A DNA stretch of 64,000 nt from Streptomyces sp. TLI_171 (GCF_003610255.1 NZ_RAPS01000001.1:5166001-5230000), one strand, 5' to 3'. Shown: positions 51,608 to 60,831, counted from the first letter of the stretch. A program made the numbers and translations. The notes: a model not told the origin generated them from the sequence alone.

Positions 51608-51799
51608 GCGCGGAATACGTCGCGTTCGGGATGGGCCTCTGTCGATAACGGCAGTGGCATGGGTACCCTGGCTACGTACACGCGCGAGCCTGCACACCGC
51701 CGATCGTGGCTTGTCGCTGACATGCCGTGGCCACCCGGAGCCCGGAGTAACCTGGCGCCCGGGGCTGCAACGACGCAGGCCCAGACCGAGGAGAGACCC

Positions 51800-53245
51800 G
51801 TGAGCGAGCTTCGTACGCTGCGCAACTACATCAACGGCGAGTTCGTCGACGCGGCGGACGGCCGCACCCTCGACGTCGTCGACCCCACCACGGGCGAGGT
51901 CTACGCGACCTCCCCGCTCTCGGGCGCGGCCGACGTCGACGCCGCGATGGCCGCAGCGGCCGCCGCCTTCCCGATCTGGCGGGACTCCACCCCGTCCACC
52001 CGGCAGAAGCTGCTGCTCAAGGTCGCCGACGCGGTCGAGGCCCGGGCCGACGAGATCGTGGACGCCGAGGTCCGCAACACCGGCAAGCCGCGCGGGCTGA
52101 CCCTCTCCGAGGAGATCGGCCCGATGGTCGACCAGCTGCGCTTCTTCGCCGGCGCCGCCCGCCTGCTGGAGGGCAAGGCCGCGGGCGAGTACATGGACGG
52201 GATGACCTCGATCGTCCGCCGCGAGCCGGTCGGCGTCTGCGCGCAGGTCGCGCCGTGGAACTACCCGATGATGATGGCGGTGTGGAAGTTCGCCCCGGCG
52301 ATCGCCGCGGGCAACGCCGTGGTGCTCAAGCCCTCCGACACCACCCCCGCCTCCACCGTGCTGCTGGCCGAGATCATCGGCGGCGTGCTGAAGGACCTCG
52401 ACCTGCCGGCCGGCGTCTTCAACGTGATCTGCGGCGACCGCGAGACCGGCCGCCTGATGGTCGAGCACCGCACCCCGGCGATGGCCTCCATCACCGGCTC
52501 GGTCCGGGCCGGCATGCAGGTCGCCGAGTCCGCCGCGAAGGACGTCAAGCGGGTCCACCTGGAGCTCGGCGGCAAGGCCCCGGTGGTGGTCTTCGAGGAC
52601 GCCGACATCGCCGAGGCCGTCGAGGGCATCTCGGTCGCGGGCTACTTCAACGCCGGCCAGGACTGCACCGCCGCCACTCGCGTGCTGGTACACGAGTCGA
52701 TCCACGACGCCTTCGTCGAGGAGCTCGCCAAGGCCGCCTCCGCGATCAAGACCGGCGGCGTGGACGACGAGGACGTGCTCTACGGTCCGCTGAACAACGC
52801 CAACCAGCTGAAGCAGGTCTCCGGCTTCATCGAGCGCCTGCCCGCGCATGCCAAGGTCGAGGCCGGCGGCCACCGGGTCGGCGAGGTCGGCTACTTCTAC
52901 GCGCCGACCGTGGTCTCCGGCCTGCAGCAGGACGACGAGATCATCCAGAACGAGGTCTTCGGCCCGGTCATCACCGTGCAGAAGTTCAGCGACGAGGACC
53001 AGGCCGTCTCGCACGCCAACGGCGTGGAGTACGCCCTCGCCTCCTCGGTGTGGACCAAGGACCACGCCCGCGCCATGCGGATGTCCCGCCGGCTGGACTT
53101 CGGCTGCGTGTGGATCAACACCCACATCCCGCTGGTCGCCGAGATGCCGCACGGCGGCTTCAAGAAGTCCGGCTACGGCAAGGACCTGTCCTCGTACGGC
53201 TTCGAGGACTACACCCGGATCAAGCACGTCATGACCGCGATCTGA
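51800..53245 (+). CDS. Gamma-aminobutyraldehyde dehydrogenase-like aldehyde dehydrogenase
   Basis: 481 residues, GTG with GAGGAGAG upstream. Oxidises an amino-aldehyde to an amino acid with NAD(P). ALDH features: VAPWNYPMMMAVWKFAPAIA, the catalytic Glu in HLELGGKAPVVVFEDAD, catalytic Cys289 in GQDCTAATR, and EVFGPVITV. Its placement opposite an omega-aminotransferase and Lrp regulator supports 4-aminobutanal as substrate. About 50% similar by eye to the second ALDH at 58719. Confidence 0.92.
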   Translation: MSELRTLRNYINGEFVDAADGRTLDVVDPTTGEVYATSPLSGAADVDAAMAAAAAAFPIWRDSTPSTRQKLLLKVADAVEARADEIVDAEVRNTGKPRGLTLSEEIGPMVDQLRFFAGAARLLEGKAAGEYMDGMTSIVRREPVGVCAQVAPWNYPMMMAVWKFAPAIAAGNAVVLKPSDTTPASTVLLAEIIGGVLKDLDLPAGVFNVICGDRETGRLMVEHRTPAMASITGSVRAGMQVAESAAKDVKRVHLELGGKAPVVVFEDADIAEAVEGISVAGYFNAGQDCTAATRVLVHESIHDAFVEELAKAASAIKTGGVDDEDVLYGPLNNANQLKQVSGFIERLPAHAKVEAGGHRVGEVGYFYAPTVVSGLQQDDEIIQNEVFGPVITVQKFSDEDQAVSHANGVEYALASSVWTKDHARAMRMSRRLDFGCVWINTHIPLVAEMPHGGFKKSGYGKDLSSYGFEDYTRIKHVMTAI

Positions 53246-53267
53246 CGCTTCGAACAGGGCCACGAGC

Positions 53268-53300
53268 GGGCGCGGGAGTTCCTCCGGGAGCCCCGCGCCC
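53268..53300 (+). terminator. Terminator after the aldehyde dehydrogenase gene
   Basis: GGGCGCGGG (53268-53276) pairs with CCCGCGCCC (53292-53300) around a 15-nt loop that contains a further short dyad. Confidence 0.6.
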
Positions 53301-53390
53301 CGCGCGTTCCGGGGCCCGCCTTGCCAAGCTGTCAGGCCGCCCCGCGCGGCGCGTGACACGATGAAGCTGCCCTGAGCAGGGGCGTCTCCC

Positions 53391-53396
53391 TACGCT
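53391..53396 (+). promoter_or_regulatory. -10 hexamer TACGCT for the aminotransferase at 53403
   Basis: TACGCT ends six bases before the ATG, and no Shine-Dalgarno sequence is present; probable leaderless mRNA. Confidence 0.5.
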
Positions 53397-53402
53397 GGGG
53401 GT

Positions 53403-54761
53403 ATGAGCACTCCCACCGCTGACTCGGTCGCCGGGCAGGCCGTCAAGGCCGCCGACCGCGCGCACGTCTTCCACTCGTGGTCCGCCCAGGCGCTGATCGA
53501 CCCCCTCGCGGTGGCCGGTGCCGAGGGCTCGTACTTCTGGGACTACGAGGGCAACCGCTACCTGGACTTCTCCTCGCAGCTGGTGAACACCAACATCGGG
53601 CACCAGCACCCGAAGGTGGTCGCGGCGATCCAGGCCAAGGCCGCCCAGCTGTGCACCATCGCCCCGGGCTTCGCCGAGGAGTCGCGCAGCGAGGCGGCCC
53701 GGCTGATCGCCGAGCGCACCCCCGGCGACCTGGACAAGATCTTCTTCACCAACGGCGGCGCCGAGGCGAACGAGAACGCGATCCGGATGGCCCGGCTGCA
53801 CACCGGCCGGCACAAGGTGCTCGCCACCTACCGCTCGTACCACGGCGCCACCGCCAACGCGATCACGCTGACCGGTGACCCGCGTCGCTGGGCGAACGAG
53901 ACCGGGGTGTCCGGCGTCGTGCACTTCTGGGGCCCGTACGCCTACCGTTCGAACTTCCACGCCGAGAACGAGGCGCAGGAGTGCGAGCGCGCGCTCGCGC
54001 ACCTGGAGCAGACCATCGCGTTCGAGGGCCCCGGCACCGTCGCGGCGATCATCCTGGAGACCGTGGTCGGCACCGCGGGCATCCTGGTGCCGCCGGCCGG
54101 CTACCTGGCGGGCGTGCGGGAGATCTGCGACCGCTACGGGATCGTGTTCATCCTGGACGAGGTGATGGCCGGGTTCGGCCGCACCGGCGCGTGGTTCGCC
54201 GCCGACCACTGGGGGATCACCCCGGACCTGCTGACCTTCGCCAAGGGCGTCAACTCCGGCTACCTGCCGCTGGGCGGCGTGGCGATCTCCGGGGCGATCG
54301 CGGAGACCTTCGCGCAGAAGGCGTTCCCGGGCGGCCTGACCTACTCGGGCCACCCGCTGGCCTGCGCCTCCGCCGTGGCCACCATCAACACGATGGCCGA
54401 GGAGGGCATCGTGGAGCACGCCAAGGAGATCGGCGAGACGGTGCTCGGCCCCGGCCTGCGCGAGCTGGCGGAGCGTCACCCGTCGATCGGCGAGGTGCGC
54501 GGCCTGGGCGTGTTCTGGGCGCTGGACCTGGTGAAGAACCGGGAGACCCGGGAGCCGCTGGTGCCCTACAACGCGGCGGGCGCCGACAACGCGCCGATGG
54601 CGCAGCTGGCGGCGGCGTGCAAGCAGCGCGGCCTGTGGCCGTTCACCAACATGAACCGCTTCCACGTGGTGCCGCCGTGCACCGTCAGCGCGGAGGAGGC
54701 CAAGTCCGGTCTCGCCGTGCTGGACGAGGTGCTGACGCTGACCGACGCACACACGGTCTGA
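53403..54761 (+). CDS. Class III aminotransferase (second)
   Basis: 452 residues. PLP fold-type I omega-aminotransferase with LDEVMAGFGRTGAWFAADHW and Lys281 in TFAKGVNSGYLPLGG. More like beta-alanine/taurine-pyruvate or adenosylmethionine-type enzymes than the one at 49668: start DRAHVFHSWSAQA, motif FHVVPPCTVSAEEA at the end. Probably another amine donor for the same pathway region. Own promoter and terminator, so monocistronic. Confidence 0.88.
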   Translation: MSTPTADSVAGQAVKAADRAHVFHSWSAQALIDPLAVAGAEGSYFWDYEGNRYLDFSSQLVNTNIGHQHPKVVAAIQAKAAQLCTIAPGFAEESRSEAARLIAERTPGDLDKIFFTNGGAEANENAIRMARLHTGRHKVLATYRSYHGATANAITLTGDPRRWANETGVSGVVHFWGPYAYRSNFHAENEAQECERALAHLEQTIAFEGPGTVAAIILETVVGTAGILVPPAGYLAGVREICDRYGIVFILDEVMAGFGRTGAWFAADHWGITPDLLTFAKGVNSGYLPLGGVAISGAIAETFAQKAFPGGLTYSGHPLACASAVATINTMAEEGIVEHAKEIGETVLGPGLRELAERHPSIGEVRGLGVFWALDLVKNRETREPLVPYNAAGADNAPMAQLAAACKQRGLWPFTNMNRFHVVPPCTVSAEEAKSGLAVLDEVLTLTDAHTV

Positions 54762-54783
54762 CGATTCTTCACCGGTCGTTCGC

Positions 54784-54814
54784 GGAGGCCCCGGACAACC
54801 TGTCCGGGGCCTCC
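54784..54814 (+). terminator. Terminator after the second aminotransferase
   Basis: A perfect 14-bp stem, GGAGGCCCCGGACA with TGTCCGGGGCCTCC, and a 3-nt loop. Confidence 0.8.
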
Positions 54815-54875
54815 CGCTGTCTTGCCGGTCCGATCAGTACGATGGTCGGTCTGTATGGAGAGCAAAGGAACCACC

Positions 54876-55190
54876 ATGGGGGACACGGGCTTTCGGGTCG
54901 AACCCGAAGTACTGACGGCATACGGCTCCGTGATCGAGGCCCAGGCCGAGCGGATCGCGCAGATCCGCTCCGCGCTGGCCGCAGTGCAACTGTCGTCCGA
55001 CGACTTCGGCAAGCTGCCGGGCTCGGGCGAGCTGTACGACGCCTACCGGGAGCACGCCGAGGCGGAGCAGCAGAACTTCGCCGACCTGATCGAGCTGCTC
55101 AGCGGTACCGCCGACGGCCTGCAGCACACGGTCGACAGCTACGAGGGCACCGAGCGGGAGACCGCCGCGGTGTACGGGGACGCCCGATGA
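54876..55190 (+). CDS. EspC/WXG100-like type VII secretion substrate
   Basis: 104 residues with AAGGAA five bases before the ATG. Two amphipathic helices typical of ESX substrates: EPEVLTAYGSVIEAQAERIA and YREHAEAEQQNFADLIELLS, with a Y-rich hinge (GELYDAYREH). It resembles the EspC-like family (DUF2580) rather than classical ESAT-6. First gene of a compact three-gene operon; its stop overlaps the next start (ATGA). No secretion ATPase or EccB/D genes are nearby. Confidence 0.75.
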   Translation: MGDTGFRVEPEVLTAYGSVIEAQAERIAQIRSALAAVQLSSDDFGKLPGSGELYDAYREHAEAEQQNFADLIELLSGTADGLQHTVDSYEGTERETAAVYGDAR

Positions 55191-56221
55191 CCGCCCCGGC
55201 CCCGACCTCGTTCGGCGGCGCCGTCGACTCGTACCGGTGGACCCGCGACCGGGTGAGGTCGGAGCTGCCGGACCTGCCCAGCTTCGAGAACCCCGTCAGC
55301 GAGGGGCTGGACGCCGGACTCGACTCGATCGTCAAGGCCGCGCTGGACGCCACCGGGCTGATGGACGTGCTGGAGGAGGTCACCGGCGAGCTCGGCTCGC
55401 TGACCGCCGCCTCGCACGAGTGGCAGGCCCAGGCGAAGGCGATGCGCGAGGTCGCCGAGGAACTGCGCAGCGGCGGCGCCCGGGTCGAGAGCGGCTGGGA
55501 GGGCGCCGCCTCGGCGGCGTTCGGCGCCCACATGAAGACCGTGGTGGAGGCGATCGACGCCACCACGGCCGACATGGAACAGGTCGCGCAGATCATCAGC
55601 CAGGCCGCTGCCGAGTGCCGGCTCGCCGAGACGCTGATCATCGAGATCATCCGCGAGGCCATCGAGACGCTGATCATCACGCTGGCCGCCTCCGTGGTGG
55701 TCGACATCCTCACCCTGGGCCTGGCCACCGCCGCCGAGGCGCTGATCGTCGAGGGCGAGATCGCGATCTACATCGCCCGGGTCGGCCAGGTCTCGGTCAA
55801 GCTGGAGAAGGCGCTCAAGGAACTGCACGAGGCGATCAAGGCGATGAAGGCGGCCCGCAGCTTCGGCAAGTTCAACGAGGCCCGGAAGGCCGCCAAGGCC
55901 GTCCGCAAGATCGGCGGCCGGGGCAACCGCTGGGACAGCCTGAAGAACGCGGTCCGCGACCCGTCGACGGCCAACCTCGGCGAGTTCGCCACCGCGCAGG
56001 CGGTGAAGGCGGGCTTCACCCCCGTGAAGGGCGCCGTCAAGGGCGGCCTGGGGCTGGTCACCGGCGCGGGCGACTTCGGCGGCGTCCTCACCGACAACCT
56101 GCTGAGCGACCAGGGCCTGCAGACCGTCGCCGCCGGGCTGGACGGCCCGCCGGCCGGCGCTCCCTACCGGGTGCCGAGCAGCCGGGTCCCGAACAACCGG
56201 GTGGAAGAGGCGTTCGGGTGA
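55187..56221 (+). CDS. WXG-domain protein with long helical C-terminus (T7SS-type)
   Basis: 344 residues. Residues about 55-150 form a WXG100-like helical hairpin with the W-E-G turn in VESGWEGAASAAFGAHM. A hydrophobic stretch follows (TLIITLAASVVVDILTLGLA), then basic helical segments (ALKELHEAIKAMKAARSFGK) and a C-terminal region without a known toxin domain. It may be a secreted partner, a chaperone-like effector scaffold or a truncated polymorphic toxin. Overlaps both neighbours by a few bases. Confidence 0.7.
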   Translation: MTAPAPTSFGGAVDSYRWTRDRVRSELPDLPSFENPVSEGLDAGLDSIVKAALDATGLMDVLEEVTGELGSLTAASHEWQAQAKAMREVAEELRSGGARVESGWEGAASAAFGAHMKTVVEAIDATTADMEQVAQIISQAAAECRLAETLIIEIIREAIETLIITLAASVVVDILTLGLATAAEALIVEGEIAIYIARVGQVSVKLEKALKELHEAIKAMKAARSFGKFNEARKAAKAVRKIGGRGNRWDSLKNAVRDPSTANLGEFATAQAVKAGFTPVKGAVKGGLGLVTGAGDFGGVLTDNLLSDQGLQTVAAGLDGPPAGAPYRVPSSRVPNNRVEEAFG

Positions 56222-56859
56222 TGAGCAGTCAGTACTACGGCGCCGTGCCGCAGGTGTACGAACCGCGGACGCTCGGCGGCGGCTCCTACCTGCCGCTGGT
56301 GGCACCGCACCTGGGCCCCGGGGAGCGGGTGCACGCCATCGTCGACCTGCAGCTCAGCGACCTGATCCGCCGGGTCCCGCGCCGCCACCGGCCGGAGCGG
56401 GACGGCCTGCTGCGGGTGCTGGGCGTCCTGTTCGACGTGGCCGGCGCGGTCATCGAGGGCATCGAGGAGGCCGTCGGCGGGTTCTTCCGGAACATCCGGC
56501 GGATCGTCCGCGGCCGCGGCCTGGCCGGCGGCTGGGACAGCCAGGCCGGCCGGTTCGCCATCGCCGTGCTCACCGGCGGCAAGGGGTCCACCCGGTACGA
56601 GAACCGGAGCGTGCTGCTGGTCTTCACCGACCACCGGATCCTGCTCGGCCACGAGTCCGCCGGTGCCGTCAGCCTGCTCGGCGAGATCCCGCGGGCCCAG
56701 CTCGTCCGGGTCCGACCGCGCACCGGCTCGCTCTCCAGCCGGGTCGAGGCCCACTTCGCCGACGGCTCCCGGGCGGCGCTGTCCGTCCGCCGCGACCAGG
56801 ACGCGCAGGCCCTGGAGACGCTGCTCCGCGGCCAGGTCCCGGCGCCGCAGCCGCACTGA
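56221..56859 (+). CDS. PH-like domain protein of the T7SS-like operon
   Basis: 212 residues; the ATG at 56221 shares one base with the previous stop. Begins YYGAVPQVYEPRTLGGGSYL and then PGERVHAIVDLQLSDLIRRV. The second half resembles a bacterial PH/YcxB-type domain: VLLVFTDHRILLGHESAGAV, LLGEIPRAQLVRVRPRTGSL, VEAHFADGSRAALSV. Probably cytoplasmic or membrane-peripheral. Function unknown; linked by operon to the two WXG-type genes. Confidence 0.65.
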   Translation: MSSQYYGAVPQVYEPRTLGGGSYLPLVAPHLGPGERVHAIVDLQLSDLIRRVPRRHRPERDGLLRVLGVLFDVAGAVIEGIEEAVGGFFRNIRRIVRGRGLAGGWDSQAGRFAIAVLTGGKGSTRYENRSVLLVFTDHRILLGHESAGAVSLLGEIPRAQLVRVRPRTGSLSSRVEAHFADGSRAALSVRRDQDAQALETLLRGQVPAPQPH

Positions 56860-56886
56860 ACGCGCCGGTGCGCCGCCGGCCACCGG

Positions 56887-58533
56887 TCAGCGGCGCACCG
56901 CGTCCAGCGCCAGCAGCGCCACGTGCAGCGACAGGCAGGACTCCACCTGGTCCAGGTCCACGCCGAGGATCCGCTCCACCTTGTGCAGCCGGTCGTAGAA
57001 CGAGGGCCGCGACAGGTGCGCGGCGTCCGCCGCCGCCGACTTGTTGCGGCCCTGCTCCAGGTAGATCCGCAGCATCTGCACCAACTGCCCGCCGTGCTCC
57101 GCGTCGTACGCCAGCAGCGGGCCGAGCTCCCGCTCCACGTACGTCTGCAGGCGCTCGTCGTCGCGCAGCAGGTGCAGCAGACCGCGCAGCCGGACGTCCG
57201 GCAGGCGGTAGTAGGCGGCCCGGCCGCCCGGGGCGTCGTGCAGCGCCGCGTCCGCGACCTGGGTGGCCTCCAGCAGGGTGCGCCGGGCGTCGCGGACCGA
57301 GCCCACCGAGGAGCCGACCGCTATCACCGGCTCGGCCGCCGCACCGTCCCGGCCCGCCTCCGCGGACAACCGGCGCAGCGCCGCCGCGAACGCCTCCAGC
57401 GAACCGTGCTCGTCCTGCTGGGTGCCGAGCGCCACCAGCAGGCCCACGCCCTCGTCGTCCAGTGCGCCGACCAGCGCGGACAGCCGCGAGGTGCGGATCG
57501 CGGTGGCCGCCAGCTCGGTGAAGTCCCGCAGCCGGGCCTGCGCCTCCAGCGCCGCCGGCAGCGGACCCTGACGCTGCCTCAGCACCACGCCCACCAGCCG
57601 CCGCCCCTCCAGCGGCACGCCCAGCGCCTGCGCGCGCAGCGCCACCTCGGACACCGTCAGCGCGTGCGTCAGGATGCCGGACAGCAGGGTGCGGTGGGTC
57701 TGCCGCTCCAGCGACTCGCGGTCGCGCACCACCAGCCGGTTCAGCGCCAGCGTCGCCGCGCCGCGCTCCAGCAGCATCGCGTGCGGGTGCGGCACGTCCT
57801 GCGGGAGCGGCACCGGCTCGTCGACCAGCACCAGCCGGCCCCAGTCCTGGCCGCGGGCGCCGACCGTGGTCACCAGCCAGCCCGAGCGCGGGTCGTAGCC
57901 GGTGCGGCCCGGCGGGTGCACGCCGCGCGAACGGTGCTCCCAGTTCTCCAGCAGCTCCTGCTCGCCGCGGCCCGCCGTCTCGTGCGCCAGCACCTGGTGC
58001 GCCAGGTTCTCCAGCACCACCGGCGCTCCCGCCATCCGCCCGACCTGCCGCACCACCTCGGAGGGCTCCGCGCCCTCGGTCGCCAGCTCGTTGAACACCT
58101 GGTGCACCGCCTCGGACACCCGCAGCTGCTCCAGCTGCGCGTTCACCACCAGGGCGTGCACCGCCTCGGTCACGGCGACGAACCTCAGCTCCCGGCGGAG
58201 CACCACCAGCGGCAGGTTGTGCCGCTCCGCCGCCGCCACCAGGGCCCGCGGCAGCGAGTCGAAGTAGCGCCGGCCGAACTCGATCACCAGCCCGGCCACC
58301 CCGACCTCGGCCAGCTCCCGCACGTAGCGGGCCAGCCCGTCCCGGTCCTCCGGCAGCGCGATGCCGGTGGACAGCACCAGCTCGCCGCCGCGCAGCACCC
58401 CCGCCACGTCCGGCAGCTCGCTGACGTGCACCCAGCGCACCGGCCGCTCCAGCGCCCCGGCCCCCGCCACCACCTGGGGCAGACCGCGCCGCATCACGTC
58501 GAGGTCGAGCACGCGGGCGACGGTGGGGAGCAT
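56887..58533 (-). CDS. PucR family transcriptional regulator
   Basis: 548 residues, ATG at 58533 with GGAGG seven bases upstream. N-terminal PucR ligand domain (VARVLDLDVMRRGLPQVVAG; GGELVLSTGIALPEDRDGLA), a GAF-like central region and the C-terminal PucR HTH (LRIYLEQGRNKSAAADAAHL, SRPSFYDRLHKVERILGVDL). PucR regulators control purine, polyamine or amine catabolism. It is divergent from the ALDH at 58719, which it probably regulates; the S. coelicolor counterpart (SCO5658) has been described as a polyamine-use regulator. Confidence 0.92.
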   Translation of the reverse strand: MLPTVARVLDLDVMRRGLPQVVAGAGALERPVRWVHVSELPDVAGVLRGGELVLSTGIALPEDRDGLARYVRELAEVGVAGLVIEFGRRYFDSLPRALVAAAERHNLPLVVLRRELRFVAVTEAVHALVVNAQLEQLRVSEAVHQVFNELATEGAEPSEVVRQVGRMAGAPVVLENLAHQVLAHETAGRGEQELLENWEHRSRGVHPPGRTGYDPRSGWLVTTVGARGQDWGRLVLVDEPVPLPQDVPHPHAMLLERGAATLALNRLVVRDRESLERQTHRTLLSGILTHALTVSEVALRAQALGVPLEGRRLVGVVLRQRQGPLPAALEAQARLRDFTELAATAIRTSRLSALVGALDDEGVGLLVALGTQQDEHGSLEAFAAALRRLSAEAGRDGAAAEPVIAVGSSVGSVRDARRTLLEATQVADAALHDAPGGRAAYYRLPDVRLRGLLHLLRDDERLQTYVERELGPLLAYDAEHGGQLVQMLRIYLEQGRNKSAAADAAHLSRPSFYDRLHKVERILGVDLDQVESCLSLHVALLALDAVRR

Positions 58534-58718
58534 CGCGGATACCTCCAGGGGGTTCTCAGGGTGTCAGGTCAATCATGCTCGACGGCGACGCCCTGTCGCC
58601 CGGACACAGCCTTGCAGCGTGTAAGGCCCTTCGCCGGGCCCGTTGCTGAGTGACGCTTGCCCCGAGCACCCGAACCGAGGCATCGTCGGCCTGGTCGAGT
58701 AGGCAATGGAGGCAACTC

Positions 58719-60233
58719 ATGGACCTGACCAGCTTCAACGACGGCGCGCAGCACATCGCGGGCCGCCCGACCCGGGGCTCGGGCGGCGAACCGTTCGCCG
58801 TGGTCAACCCGGCGACGGGCGCCACCGTCCAGCAGGTCGAGCTCGCCACCGCCGCCGACGTCGACAGCGCCGTCGCCGCCGCCCGCGCCGCTCTCCCCGA
58901 GTGGTCCGGCGCCACCCCCGGCGCCCGCTCCGAGGCGCTGAACCGGCTGGCCGGCATCCTGGCCGAGCACGCCGAGGACTTCGCCCGGGTCGAGACCGCC
59001 CAGACCGGCAAGCCGATCAAGCTGTCCACCGAGTTCGACGTCCCCGGCACCGTCGACAACACCGCGTTCTTCGCCGGAGCCGCCCGCAACCTGGAGGGCA
59101 AGGCCGCCGGCGAGTACAGCGGCGACCACACGTCCTACGTGCGCCGCGAGGCGATCGGCGTGATCGGCAGCATCGCACCGTGGAACTACCCCCTGCAGAT
59201 GGCCGCCTGGAAGATCCTCCCGGCCATCGCCGCCGGCAACACGATCGTCCTCAAGCCCGCCGAGATCACCCCGCTGACCTCGCTGATGTTCGCCCGCGCC
59301 TGCACCGCCGCCGGCATCCCCGACGGCGTGGTCAACGTGGTCACCGGTGCCGGCCGCACCGCCGGCGAGCACCTGATCGGCCACCCCGACGTCGCCATGG
59401 TGTCCTTCACCGGCTCCACCGCCGTCGGCAAGCGGGTTGCCGAGATCGCCACCGCCACCGTCAAGCGCACCCACCTCGAACTCGGCGGCAAAGCCCCGTT
59501 CGTGGTCTTCGACGACGCCGACCTCGACGCCGCCGTGCACGGCGCCGTCGCCGCCTCGCTGATCAACAGCGGCCAGGACTGCACCGCCGCCACCCGCGCC
59601 TACGTCCAGCGCCCGCTGTACGACGCCTTCGTGGCCGGCGTCGCCGAGCTGTACGCGGCGATCCGCCTCGGCGACCCGCTGAACCCGCAGACCGACCTCG
59701 GCCCGCTGGTCTCCTACGCCCACCGCGACCGGGTGGCCGGCTTCGTCGAGCGCGCCCGCGGCTACGCCACCGTGGTCACCGGCGGCGTAGCCGACGGCAA
59801 GGGCCACGACGGCGCCGACCTCTCGCTCGGCGCCTACTACCGCCCCACCCTGATCACCGGAGCCGCCCAGGACAGCGAGGTCGTGCAGGGCGAGATCTTC
59901 GGCCCCGTGCTGGTCGTGCTGCCCTTCGACGGCGACGAGGAGGGCCTGCGCCTCGCCAACGACACCCCCTACGGCCTGGCCGCCTCCGCCTGGACCCGCG
60001 ACATCCACCGCTCGCTGCGCGCCACCCGCGAGATCGCCGCCGGATGCGTCTGGGTGAACGACCACATCCCGATCATCAGCGAGATGCCGCACGGCGGGTA
60101 CAAGGCCTCCGGCTACGGCAAGGACATGTCGCAGTACTCGCTCGACGAGTACACCCAGGTCAAGCACGTCATGTTCGACACCACCGCGGTCGCCCGCAAG
60201 GACTGGCACCGGACGATCTTCGGCGACCGCTGA
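58719..60233 (+). CDS. Aldehyde dehydrogenase, gamma-aminobutyraldehyde/betaine-type (second)
   Basis: 504 residues, GGAGG six bases before the ATG. ALDH landmarks: IAPWNYPLQMAAWKILPAIA, HLELGGKAPFVVFDDADL, catalytic Cys288 in GQDCTAATR, EIFGPVLVV, and C-terminal YGKDMSQYSLDEYTQVKHVM. Paralogue of the enzyme at 51800 with its own PucR regulator, suggesting induction by a different amine. Confidence 0.92.
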   Translation: MDLTSFNDGAQHIAGRPTRGSGGEPFAVVNPATGATVQQVELATAADVDSAVAAARAALPEWSGATPGARSEALNRLAGILAEHAEDFARVETAQTGKPIKLSTEFDVPGTVDNTAFFAGAARNLEGKAAGEYSGDHTSYVRREAIGVIGSIAPWNYPLQMAAWKILPAIAAGNTIVLKPAEITPLTSLMFARACTAAGIPDGVVNVVTGAGRTAGEHLIGHPDVAMVSFTGSTAVGKRVAEIATATVKRTHLELGGKAPFVVFDDADLDAAVHGAVAASLINSGQDCTAATRAYVQRPLYDAFVAGVAELYAAIRLGDPLNPQTDLGPLVSYAHRDRVAGFVERARGYATVVTGGVADGKGHDGADLSLGAYYRPTLITGAAQDSEVVQGEIFGPVLVVLPFDGDEEGLRLANDTPYGLAASAWTRDIHRSLRATREIAAGCVWVNDHIPIISEMPHGGYKASGYGKDMSQYSLDEYTQVKHVMFDTTAVARKDWHRTIFGDR

Positions 60234-60357
60234 CGACGCGTCAGGTCCACCAGGTCCGGCGATCCGTGTAAGAGATCCCCGGTACCCCGCTCTCCCGGGT
60301 GACGGCAGCACAGGCCACCGCTGCCCGCCCGCCGCCCGGGAGAGACGAGGAAGCACC

Positions 60358-60804
60358 GTGAGCACCACCCGCCACCCCAGCGCCCTGCACTGGCTGGCCG
60401 ACGCGGCCCTGGACCCCGACGCCTGCCGCCGCACCTGGGAACGCACCCGGTTCGGCCTCGCCCTGCTGCCCGCCGGCCGCCGTTGGGACGTGCTGCACGC
60501 CCCCGGCCCGCTCGGCCGACCCGCCGCCGCGCTGCTCGACCGGCTCGGCAGCGGACCCGTCCTGGAAGACCCGGCCGGCGACACCGTCGGCTTCCTGGTC
60601 CCCGTCGGCACCGCCGACCGCTGGACCGGCACCGGCATCCGCGCCTCCGGCGACGGCACCTGGATCGCCCTCCCGCACCCCACCCGCCCCACCCGCGGCC
60701 CGCACTGGCTGATCCCCCCGCACCGCAGCGGCCGCCTGGTCGACCCCGCCGCCCTCGAACTCGCCCTGCACGACGCCGCCGCACAGCTGCGCCGCCCGCA
60801 CTGA
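60358..60804 (+). CDS. Short Prim-Pol-like protein (paralogue of the ftsY-linked gene)
   Basis: 148 residues, GTG start with GAGGAAG upstream. Shares with the 221-residue protein at 10451: LLPAGRRWDVLHAPGPLG against LFPTGHQFDVLDVPAQPG, GPVLEDPAGDTVGFLVPVGT against GPVLASPAGRLLLFVAPGTA, then a GTWIALPHP/GSYLAAPPT segment. It lacks the N-terminal Cys cluster. Function unknown; adjacent genes suggest no pathway. Confidence 0.6.
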   Translation: MSTTRHPSALHWLADAALDPDACRRTWERTRFGLALLPAGRRWDVLHAPGPLGRPAAALLDRLGSGPVLEDPAGDTVGFLVPVGTADRWTGTGIRASGDGTWIALPHPTRPTRGPHWLIPPHRSGRLVDPAALELALHDAAAQLRRPH

Positions 60805-60819
60805 CGCCGCTCCGCGCGC

Positions 60820-60825
60820 CAGACT
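60820..60825 (+). promoter_or_regulatory. -10 hexamer CAGACT for the AbiEii-like gene
   Basis: CAGACT ends six bases before the ATG at 60832; no Shine-Dalgarno sequence; probable leaderless mRNA. Confidence 0.4.
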
Positions 60826-60831
60826 GGGCTC

